A stretch of 21,522 bases of DNA from Apostichopus parvimensis (lineage: Eukaryota > Echinodermata > Holothuroidea > Aspidochirotida > Stichopodidae): the NCBI GenBank assembly GCA_000934455.1, contig KN887535.1, positions 9,991 through 31,512 on the forward strand, given 5' to 3'. Position 1 is the stretch's first letter; the number at the start of each line of letters is the position of its first letter. A program made the translations under genes and the position numbers. Shown in pieces: positions 13,774 through 21,522 of this stretch. The notes under the pieces are model-generated. The model was not told where the DNA came from, made no database searches, and saw nothing but the letters and a program-made list of their open reading frames with translations.

Positions 13774-15295
13774 CTAGTGTAAATCAAAACTGTGATTTCA
13801 ACAATAACATCCAAGGGAAAAAAGATCTTTGTGCACTGTGATCATTCTTGTAAAAACCATGTTTGAAATTTCTTTACTTTTGGGGAATGAATAGGAGGAA
13901 ATTCATATTTAAGAGATGAAACAGTGAACATGAAATGGTTCTGGTAATGAAAGTGGGCATATTAGAAATCAGAAAATAATGCAGTCAAAACAATCTTGTG
14001 TGAGTAACACACGAACGATACTTGAAAGAAAACTGTACTAATGTAAAGAGGAATTATTAAGACCAATACTGAGCAAATGATGAAGAATGATAAGCCTTTA
14101 TGCATGAGTTTCCAGCAGCAATGCTGCATTGACTCTGTTTTGGGGCATGGCCTCCAACCTACAGTTGCTTTGTTGGTTTTCTATTGAGACAGCTGGGGCA
14201 CAGTATGTTACAGAAGACACCCTGCTTCCCTCCCCATCTGTCGAAAAAGATGCTGGAAAGAACTTGTGCAATCTAATTTTTCTCCCCCATCTATGCTTAT
14301 TAATAATCTTGATATGATATTTTAGTTGTTCAGAGAAGATTAGAGTCTGTTGAAATCACAATAGAAGTTTTTTGTCATTAAATTTGCATGTTTTCTATTC
14401 AAGTGTTGTACATTGTCTTCTGTTCTTACTTTTTGTCATTTCAAACTTATAAAGTAAATAAAGTGCATTCTGACTCCTCTACCAGTGATGCCTTTAGGTG
14501 GCCTTCCACCACCCAACAATGTGCCCCCTCAGGACTTTTTCTCCCCCTCCCCCCTCCCCCTCCCAAAAAACATTACAAAGTTAGATATGCTTCTCTCAGT
14601 TCAGCTATTTGCAGACTGTAAATCTAACCACTGTTCGAATTTTGCCTTTGGCATTGTAAGATTGATATTTTCATTGAAATGGACGTGATGAACACATAGA
14701 TTGGAAATATTAATAGTTAATTGAAAATCATACAAACAGAAGAACTATTCAACTATTAAACAGACTATCATACATTGTGTAAATATAAAGTGATTCAACT
14801 TTTATTATTCTGAGTTTTGTTTGCACTTCTTGAGCCAATAACTACATGCCTATATTTATGAATCTGATGACTAAAACACTTGTAAGTAAAGTATTACAAG
14901 AGTATATTTATATGTGTTCTGGAGAAACTAGGATACTGACTTGGATAAATCCATGTGTGACTAGCCCATGCAATCATGCACTATGATCTACCCCCTACCA
15001 CAAGCTAGTTCACCTCAACACTTCTACTACCCATGTCCCAATCCCCAGCATCCACTATTCACTTCTTCCCATATATCCATAACCCCTTTTCAGCCCGTTT
15101 GTGGATTGTCAACAATACATACTTTGGCATAGGGAAAATGAACGACGCATGTCATAACCGCCATGTAAACCATGATTAATACTGCCATGCTTAGTAGTAG
15201 TACTATACTACTAGTGTGTACAGTGTTTGATGTATGTTGCTGCAGCCGTCACCGAGCAAAGTAACTCGAATCTAGTACTTGTTGTTAATAATAAA
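13774..15295. other. COQ5 to MRPL18 intergenic region
   Basis: About 1.5 kb holding the possible extended COQ5 3' UTR (to about 14480), a CT/CCCT-rich patch at 14521-14570, and AT-rich sequence. The MRPL18 promoter must lie within the last few hundred bases. No further gene was found. Confidence 0.55.
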
Positions 15296-15362
15296 ATGAT
15301 GGCTTTAATGAAGAGATTAGCCACTCCATCAGCGGCCCTTTCTTGTGCGAGATCATTGAATG
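15296..15362 (+). CDS. MRPL18: MRPL18 exon 1 (residues 1-22)
   Basis: It encodes the presequence with Lys6, Arg7 and Arg19 and no acidic residue. Donor AATG|GTAATA leaves phase 1. There is no homology signal in so short a segment; the exon is supported by phase, leader character and the ORF start. Confidence 0.75.
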
Positions 15363-18284
15363 GTAATAAAACTCTTTGCACATGTTGCTTAAAATAATTA
15401 ATTAAAATATAACCTAATTTAACTTATATACCAACATATCAAAACGCACGTTCACATAGCAATCAGCCCTATTCTGCGAAAATTAGATTGACCAACTTTG
15501 AACAATTTAGAGGAACCAAGGAACACCACAATTCCTTCTTGACTTCAAGGGTTACTACAGTGTAACTAATACCCTGTTGATGTAGTATTATAATATTATT
15601 AGGACTAGGCTGTATATCATTTGGATGTACAATTTGGAAAGTGCCCAACCTGTGAAGTTACTTAAATCTAACTTTGGATTATAAAGCTAGAGCATGTAGA
15701 GAAATATGGATACTATAGCCAAGAGCAGGGTCAGAAATAGGTTTAGGTTTTAGTATTACTAACTAGTAATGGTCTATGTGTATAAAGCTTAAGGAGTGAA
15801 TACATTCTCAATATCAAGGCAATTTATGACAAACATGACCAGAAAATGTAAGGCATTTTGTTGACCCGATGCATACTAGTAATGTGTTTGATTTCATTAT
15901 GGATATTCCACAGTGGCATTTGTACAGTATTTGCAGATCTTCTAAGTTCTGTAATGTTAAGTTAGCAATTTATTGGTTCTGGCAATCTTTTGCAACCCTA
16001 TCAGTATCATTTACTCAATATACTAATTTGCTTTTATTATTATGCTCAGACAAATGCCACAAATTTTGTATTCTGATATAATGTTTTCAATTCTTTTCAT
16101 GTATAAATTCTTTGTAATTAGAGATTCTGTTGTTCAAGCCTCAATGATTTTAGTATGTATGTAATTTTACTTCCTTTTTTATCTTTTCTTTTTATTTGCA
16201 TACATAGCCTGCCCTCTATTGACATGGTCAGTAGTGAATTTTGCTCAAAGAAATCAGAATTCTTTATCCACAAATTCATACTCTACAACTTCCACTACTG
16301 AAAATGAGCAATGTGAGAGGGTATCAGAAAATGATACAGTTTCCCCAGAATTTGTTAATCGCAATCCACGAAACCTTGAGAAGATGGCCCTAGCATTCAA
16401 AGACAAGGGCTGGTATAAGTCACACCCAAGGAAAGAATACTGGCACAAGTAAGCAAGTCATACATAGTTTTATAGTATTAATGAAGAATAGTATTTTTAG
16501 GTAGATTTATGACATTATGCAAAAAACAACCCCCCTAAACCCCCCCCCCCCAAAAAAAAAGCACTGCTTTTGTGATACCAATATTCAATGATGACTGCCT
16601 GGTCAGTTGTCACATGACAGTTGGCTTTGTGAACAAAAAACTTATGAATACACACAGGTATTCAAAAGCTTTCAAATAACATATGTAAGCTGTGCTGGGT
16701 AATGAGTTTGAAGTTGTGACAATTTTAGCAGTTTTGATATAAAATTTCATTTACATTATGTGGTTTTTGTACTTTGAATGTAACAATACAATGTATTCAT
16801 AGATTTAGTTTAAGCACTTCTTTGCTTTTTGTCATTAATTTTACTGTCTGGGTATGATGGTATCACTCCAAATGAGATCACACTGGATCAATTAAAACAC
16901 CTTCCTATATTTTTATCCCCCACCAAATTAATCATTTGATCCTTAGCATTTTTATATCACAGGCAAACTTTTAAGTTTTAACAGTATACTACTTGTAAAA
17001 ATTGTTTAAATTTGTTTTGTTAAATCCTCATTGAATGGTGAATTAGAACTAAACTGTAGGTCAACCTTCACTTTGAATAAACATTTCTGTCACACAAAGA
17101 AGAATATTTGAATTTTTCAATTCCCCAGTGTATCCAGTATTTCCGTTTACCTGTAAAACTGACATTGTGTTCAATCCATAACTCCACATCTGTTTTTAAT
17201 ATTAATTTTGCTTTTACCAGATTATTTGTTAAGAAAACTTCAAGACATGTCTCTGCTTGGGTGGAACACGTAAATGGACACATCCCTGTGAAGGCATCGA
17301 CAGAAGAATGGGCCATCAAGAAACACCTCTACAGTACCACTGACGTTGTAGCTCGGCGCAATTTGGGAAGAGTCCTAGCTCAGCGATGTCTCGAGGCTGG
17401 CATTGAATATATGGTTTGTGGTCTAGACACAGAAGAGTTAAAAGGAGAAGGGGTAAGAATATACATTTGCTAAACTACCTTTACTTTTCATCTGACGTTT
17501 GCAAAAGATGAAATGAGATATTTGTTGTATTCTATGACTGCTTAACGTCTAATATGCAGGGGTTCCCTAACTGGGGTGCATGAACCCCCAGGGGGTGCAT
17601 TAGTCCATCCCAGGGTGTTCGTGAGACGTTTCTGAAAGTCAAAATTAGAGTACTTTTTGTTGAACTAAAATCTAATATATTATATAATTTAGTAATGCAC
17701 AAAAGTCGTACCTATCGACAAACTCTTTTCACGTTCCATACGCATATGTTGCCATAGCAGTACCCTACCGTGCATGTGATAAATAACTGAATTATGAAAC
17801 AGACACAGGCCGCATGACTTTGGAGAAGTTGGTGAAGGTATGGCAGTACAATATTACTCTATGAACTTTATCTTTTACGAAGCACTGTTATGTGTATTAT
17901 AGTATAATGATGACTCAGATCGTGTTTCGAAAAGTTGGGGGTTCGTGGACAACTCTGACATCCACAGGGGGTTCGTGGGGGGATAAAGATAGGGAAACCC
18001 TGGTCTAATGATTCTTTCCAATGTAGTCCCAAAGTTAATACACTGTTTTGATGGAGAAGTTGGTTAAAAAAATGATCTGATGAGATTGTTTTATTGAAAC
18101 AACCATGTTTAAATGCACTCATATTTATCATCTCAACTAGATCACAGATTTCTTTCTCTGTTTTTTCTTTTGACAGAATAAAGCATTCTACGATGCCATG
18201 GTCGGGTCTGGAGTTACATTTGAAGAACCCAAATCAATCAATGACTTTGTCTCTAAGAAAGATTATTTACCAGAAAATATTTAG
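15296..18284 (+). CDS. MRPL18: MRPL18, mitochondrial large ribosomal subunit protein uL18m
   Basis: Four exons: 15296-15362, 16208-16448, 17221-17452 and 18177-18284. They total 648 nt, 215 aa (human 180), phases 1, 2 and 0. uL18m belongs to the L18/L5 family that contacts 5S rRNA in bacteria; in animal mitoribosomes it sits in the central protuberance. A basic leader (MMALMKRLATPSAALSCARS) fits mitochondrial import. A low-complexity Ser/Thr stretch (about residues 37-52) accounts for part of the extra length. The conserved core begins EFVNRNPRNLEKMA and continues with WVEHVNGHIPVKAST, EWAIKKHLYSTTDVVA and GRVLAQRCLEAGI, all close to human. The C-terminus ends LPENI. Two adjacent ATGs (15296 and 15299) make the start ambiguous by one residue. 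Confidence 0.95.
16208..16448 (+). CDS. MRPL18: MRPL18 exon 2 (residues 23-102)
   Basis: Acceptor CATACATAG|CC and donor CACAA|GTAAGC bound the exon, phase 1 to 2. The first half is a poorly conserved Ser/Thr/Asn-rich linker. The second half carries the NRNPRNLE landmark and HPRKEYWHK (human SREFWHR). Confidence 0.92.
17221..17452 (+). CDS. MRPL18: MRPL18 exon 3 (residues 103-180), uL18 core
   Basis: Acceptor TTTTACCAG|A and donor GGG|GTAAGA bound the exon, phase 2 to 0. It holds nearly the whole uL18 fold, including KASTEEWAIKKHLYST and GRVLAQRCLEAGIEYMV. Confidence 0.95.
17555..18002. mobile_element. hAT-like non-autonomous DNA element in MRPL18 intron 3
   Basis: It starts (TG)CAGGGGTTCCCTAACTGGGG and ends GATAGGGAAACCCTG, whose complement CAGGGTTTCCCTATC gives imperfect terminal inverted repeats of about 13 bp with a hAT-type CAGGG end. 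The flanks GTCTAATA (17547-17554) and GTCTAATG (18003-18010) fit an 8-bp target duplication with one later change. The element is about 446 bp with no transposase frame. Internal GGGGGTTCGTGG-type subrepeats lie near the right end. Confidence 0.75.
18177..18284 (+). CDS. MRPL18: MRPL18 exon 4 (residues 181-215 and stop)
   Basis: Acceptor TTTTGACAG|AAT starts the exon in phase 0. It encodes NKAFYDAMVGSGVTFEEPKS and ends at TAG 18282-18284. The human counterpart (LQSAMTEGGVVLREP) is recognisably similar. Confidence 0.92.
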   Translation, partial: NKAFYDAMVGSGVTFEEPKSINDFVSKKDYLPENI

Positions 18285-18521
18285 AGCTTTACCGTCGATG
18301 GAAGTCGGCGACATTTCTTTTCAATTGCATGTGACTGTGTGTTCACTTCCATGCTTTTCGGTCCATTTAAAGACATTAGTGAGCAGTATTTGTATCACCA
18401 GCTTCACGCACCTGATTTTTTATTATTCTTGGAAAATTGCAGCAGGAAGGATGTTCAAGTACAAGCAGGATACGTTTGGATCGTGTGAAGAATTTGTCAT
18501 GTTCCTGTTTAACAGATCAGA

Positions 18522-18527
18522 AATAAA
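18522..18527 (+). terminator. Candidate MRPL18 polyadenylation signal
   Basis: An AATAAA hexamer lies about 238 bp after the MRPL18 stop and is followed within 30 bp by a T/GT-containing stretch. It is the first such hexamer after the stop codon. Confidence 0.5.
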
Positions 18528-18926
18528 TTTGTATGTTCCTCAATCCAATAATATCTTGTCATCTCCTTTCTATACCAAATATTTCATGAAGTGAATAGTG
18601 AATTCATCAGTTTGTTGATCAAAGAACTGACAGACAGTTGTCTACTGATTTTCAAAATTAATTTCAGGTAACTTACAAAATTAACTTGTTCATGTTGTAG
18701 ACTGATTAACAACACTGCTATCAGTCCAGGTTTTATGTCTACCCTCCTTGAGAAATGACCCTTTAAACATCTGAGGCCAGATGGTCAGTTTCTTGGATGC
18801 GACAAAAAACTCAGTAGGAAGATAAGACTTTATGGCCTCAAATAACACTTTTACAGTAAATAATAAACTTATCACAGATAAATGGTGTTGAATATCTTCC
18901 AATGGGGCTCTGTTGTTTATATAAAA

Positions 18927-19230
18927 CGGTGCTGTGGCCGAGTGGATAAAGGCGGTGGCATTTGAAGCAATGAGGCTTAGCAATCGGGAGGTTCGGGGTT
19001 CGATTCCCGGCCGGGTCATAGTAAGGTGGGTTTTTCATCCAAGAGCAATCTACGGTTTTCCCATCTGAAATGACTTTCTAAATTGAAAAGATTCCAAATT
19101 TGAGTTAAAATGTTGAATGGAAGCCACCCGACGTGTAAGTTGTAATCCATAAGCCCTTGCGGGTTTCTCCCACATTTGTGGTCGCTTAAGCGTCGTAAAA
19201 ATAACTGCTGATTATTATTATTATTATTAT
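18927..19230 (+). mobile_element. tRNA-derived SINE, copy 2
   Basis: It has a head GCTGTGGCCGAGTGGATAA with an exact A box TGGCCGAGTGG (18935-18945) and an exact B box GGTTCGATTCC (18997-19007). The same body as copy 1 follows, then an (ATT)n tail. TATAAAA occurs immediately before (18920-18926) and after (19231-19237), a possible 7-bp target-site duplication, though the AT-rich tail weakens this. Both promoter boxes are intact, so it looks young. Confidence 0.9.
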
Positions 19231-19524
19231 TATAAAATGAATTATTACAACTGAGGAACCTACTTCATCAATTTAGTCTTAAAGGAGCAGTCCAAAGCTT
19301 TGCACATTTTGCAGTTGAATATGTTGAAAACCAGATTAGATACACTCTCTTGTACTATAGTTTATAGCTGCACTCCCTACTAATCAGTGGGAGGGGTGTC
19401 AACATGAATACATCCCCGGATTTTCTGAGCAAAATATGATACCTTGATCGAACAATATGACTACCGCTGGTGGGGAATCGATATCCGTCATAGCCTTGGA
19501 GTACGAATGAACGATAGTGACCAG

Positions 19525-19715
19525 GCGCGTATCCAGGGGGGGGCATTGGGGGCGCGCGCCCCAGGGTAAGAAAAAGAGGAGAAGAAAAAAGAGGGGGAAA
19601 AAGAGGGGGAAAAAGAGGAGGAAGGAAGGGAAAAGAAAAAGAGAGAAAAAGGAGAAAAGGAGGGAGAAGAAGATAAACGCCAAGACACCGGGAAGAGAAG
19701 AGGAACAGTCATAAT
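19525..19715 (+). repeat. GC-rich cap plus purine (AAGAGG-type) tract
   Basis: A G-rich segment and the exact palindrome GGGGCGCGCGCCCC (19549-19562) are followed by about 130 bp that is nearly all A and G on the plus strand (AAGAGGGGGAAAA-type units). The start CAGGCGCGTATCCAGG resembles termini of unclassified repeats common in marine invertebrates, which is recalled and not verified. Confidence 0.55.
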
Positions 19716-20190
19716 TACAGCGCTGATCACTATTATATACACAGGGTAGCTGCAGTGACGAATCGAGGATTACGGAGGGGGTGTGCCTCTCACCCTACCC
19801 CTTATACGGACAACTCCATTTTTGACGTTTCCATTTTTCCTCTCTCACTATATATAAACTATATATGGTCTATCATAACGCGTGTGTGTGTATGGACGCC
19901 TAAATTTGAACAATTGTGCTATGAAACCAACTGTGGCTGGTCTCGAACTCGACCGAGTCGTCGGGGAACATGACGCACCCATCACTTCTTGAGATTGTTT
20001 CCATCTGCATGAAAACGCGCGCCCCACCCCTCTAATCGCTTCCCGATGAGTTACGAAACTTAACTGGTGACCTTGACAAAATCCGGCAACACACCACACA
20101 CCTACATGGAGTGTGACCACTTCCGACTTTGCAATTTCCCAAGATCAGGCCCCGAAAAATCCAAGAAATCCCAAGGGCACTGTACTGTAT

Positions 20191-20220
20191 GGATATCTAG
20201 CAATATCTAGCGATATCTAG
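20191..20220 (+). repeat. Three 10-bp tandem units (NRATATCTAG)
   Basis: GGATATCTAG, CAATATCTAG and CGATATCTAG follow one another directly. The array is small and non-coding. Confidence 0.7.
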
Positions 20221-20628
20221 GGATGAAAATCCCAAGATCTTCCCTAAACTGAAGGCACATATAGAGAATCGAAGCCTTCAGTGTGTAATGAACTGAAACT
20301 GTGCGTCTTTCGAAATGAAAAGAATGTGGGGCAAAGTAGCGTAACTCCTATGGGCTCGGACCGTGCTGAGCAGGTGGCCCGACCAAAAGGGGGCCCCGCT
20401 ATACTGATGCATAGAAAAAGGGTATATCTCGTTGGATAGGGAGGGCCCGTTTTACTGGGAAAGAAAAACTCGTGCAAAGACTGAACAAGACAATATACAT
20501 ATTTTCACGTGATACGGAATCCGGACATGATCATGGGCTCATTGGGTATTAATGTCTGTATCGAGCTAGTTGTGTTATTTATTATTATAATCGAAAACGA
20601 AGTATATAATTAAAACCAATTCCAGCCA

Positions 20629-20649
20629 ATGTTGTACTGAGTACAACAT
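20629..20649. repeat. 21-bp perfect inverted repeat
   Basis: ATGTTGTACT and AGTACAACAT are exact reverse complements separated by a single G. It is too compact for a transcription terminator and could be a transposon-internal motif or chance. Confidence 0.6.
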
Positions 20650-21030
20650 CGGGACATATGATTTTTTGAAAAATTCTTAAACAATAACCCAACACCCAAC
20701 AGACTTGAAACTTGCGTTCCTTTGAAAAAGAAGGCAGGGCTTTCATATAAATATAATAATAAAAGGTAAGAATAAACATGCCTACGGGGTATCTGGTAAG
20801 TAAAAAGCACAGGAACCTATAGGCTTAGATGGAGACAAAATTTCAGCCGAAATTAGGCCTATGCTAAGGTTTGATTGCTTTATTTGTACAGTAGTCCCCA
20901 TTATACTCCATACAGTATAGGTGGAGGGGGGCACTTGCCCACTCCCCCTGGAAAATCAAAAATTAAAAAAAAAAGTTAAGCATTTGACATTTCAATGATT
21001 TCCACAACCAACAGTTCTCTAAAGTTATGT

Positions 21031-21080
21031 TCAGTGGCGTCGTGCCCATTGGGGCCCGGGGGGGGGGCACAGGCCCCCCA
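21031..21080 (+). repeat. GC-rich cap of an unclassified repeat
   Basis: AGTGGCGTCGTGCCCATTGG is followed by GGGCCC, a run of about ten G and then CAGGCCCCCC, so the G run can pair with the C run. It is set in AT-rich DNA, which suggests the end of an inserted repeat whose body runs right to about 21180. The family is not identified. Confidence 0.4.
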
Positions 21081-21522
21081 AATTTTGTCAAAGGTGTCAT
21101 AAAATTTTGTCTAAATTTAAAAAAAAAGGGTTTTCGAACAGTGTCAGCAACTGAATTTCTTGTAGGGCCTACGAGAAATGTGGCTTCTGTCGACTGCTTG
21201 GTCAATGGTTGTTAATTGTTGATATTCAGTCAATCGAAACAAATAAATAATTACTGGTTGATAACTAATGAACCAAATGTGCCATCAACGCTGCCATCGT
21301 TGAACAATATTATATATACATAGTCCCAGAGAAAGTGCAAGTTACCTTTGCCAAAGTCAGTCAATTTTCCATGAAAAAATGGCAAATTTTTTAATTGCTT
21401 TCTAAGCCTGTAACAAAGTTCGGAAAGTTAAGATAAATGTAGTGAACAGAGATTATGGGACTCCATGTGAACTTCTTCTTAAGTAATGCAATCAGTTCGC
21501 TAAAAGGTCCACCAGGATAAAT

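Larger units (their letters stand above)
18528..21522. other. Gene-free, repeat-rich region right of MRPL18
   Basis: It contains the second SINE (18927-19230), a GC palindrome with purine tract (19525-19715), a triple 10-bp repeat (20191-20220), a 21-bp palindrome (20629-20649), and a GC-rich repeat cap (21031-21080). No exon with a recognisable protein was found on either strand. Short open frames here are low-complexity or repeat-derived. Confidence 0.55.

Noticed and set aside
18094..18594. Long plus-strand open frame of 166 codons overlapping MRPL18 exon 4
   Set aside because: It is a different frame over a well-supported exon and 3' UTR, with no recognisable domain.
18930..19020. tRNA gene (Leu/Ser-like) at the SINE head
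   Set aside because: The A and B boxes are present, but the acceptor ends do not pair and a second copy shares the same non-tRNA body and tail, so it is a SINE.
19399..19742. Overlapping Ser/Phe-rich and Lys/Arg-rich open frames on both strands
   Set aside because: They are products of the purine/pyrimidine tract, which lacks stop codons by composition.
20963..21215. Short opposing open frames around the GC-rich cap
   Set aside because: They are low-complexity and repeat-derived, with no domain and no splice support.

Overview
This is eukaryotic nuclear DNA: split genes with GT..AG introns, long AT-rich non-coding stretches, a tRNA-derived SINE family, LINE and hAT-like debris, a minisatellite and a 50-N scaffold gap. 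The set of repeats and the protein divergence suggest a marine invertebrate, plausibly a deuterostome such as an echinoderm. That placement is a low-confidence inference; no species-diagnostic sequence was recognised.

Three protein-coding genes could be reconstructed exon by exon, with splice phases that close exactly. (1) HEATR6 (HEAT repeat-containing protein 6) lies on the minus strand. Eight exons from 8300 down to 618 encode the N-terminal 385 residues; the rest runs off the left edge. (2) COQ5 lies on the plus strand, with seven exons from 8597 to 13619 encoding 331 aa. It is the mitochondrial C-methyltransferase of ubiquinone biosynthesis. (3) MRPL18 (mitochondrial ribosomal protein uL18m) lies on the plus strand, with four exons from 15296 to 18284 encoding 215 aa. 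HEATR6 and COQ5 are head to head, 296 bp apart between start codons, so they probably share a bidirectional promoter. COQ5 and MRPL18 are tandem, and both products act in mitochondria.

Layout: 1-617 HEATR6 intron 8 (inverted repeat copy A, purine-rich tract); 618-8300 HEATR6 exons and introns, with a LINE 3' end, a second repeat copy and a SINE in introns 6 and 5, and an approximately 1.65 kb minisatellite in intron 4; 8301-8596 shared promoter; 8597-13619 COQ5, interrupted by a 50-N gap; 13620-15295 COQ5 3' UTR and intergenic DNA; 15296-18284 MRPL18 with a hAT-like non-autonomous element in intron 3; 18285-21522 gene-free, repeat-rich DNA with a second SINE in the opposite orientation to the first.

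The strongest unusual observation is that COQ5 sequence 10528-11454 recurs almost unchanged at 11505-12430, on the other side of the N gap. It holds the end of exon 3, exon 4 and the flanking introns. It is best read as unmerged contig ends or two haplotypes joined in tandem, because using both copies would break the reading frame. No new defence-like or operon-like system was found. The more original leads are a hairpin-bearing repeat resembling a self-cleaving ribozyme core, a hairpin-unit tandem array in COQ5 intron 1 with cousins across the promoter, and the minisatellite abutting a HEATR6 splice donor.
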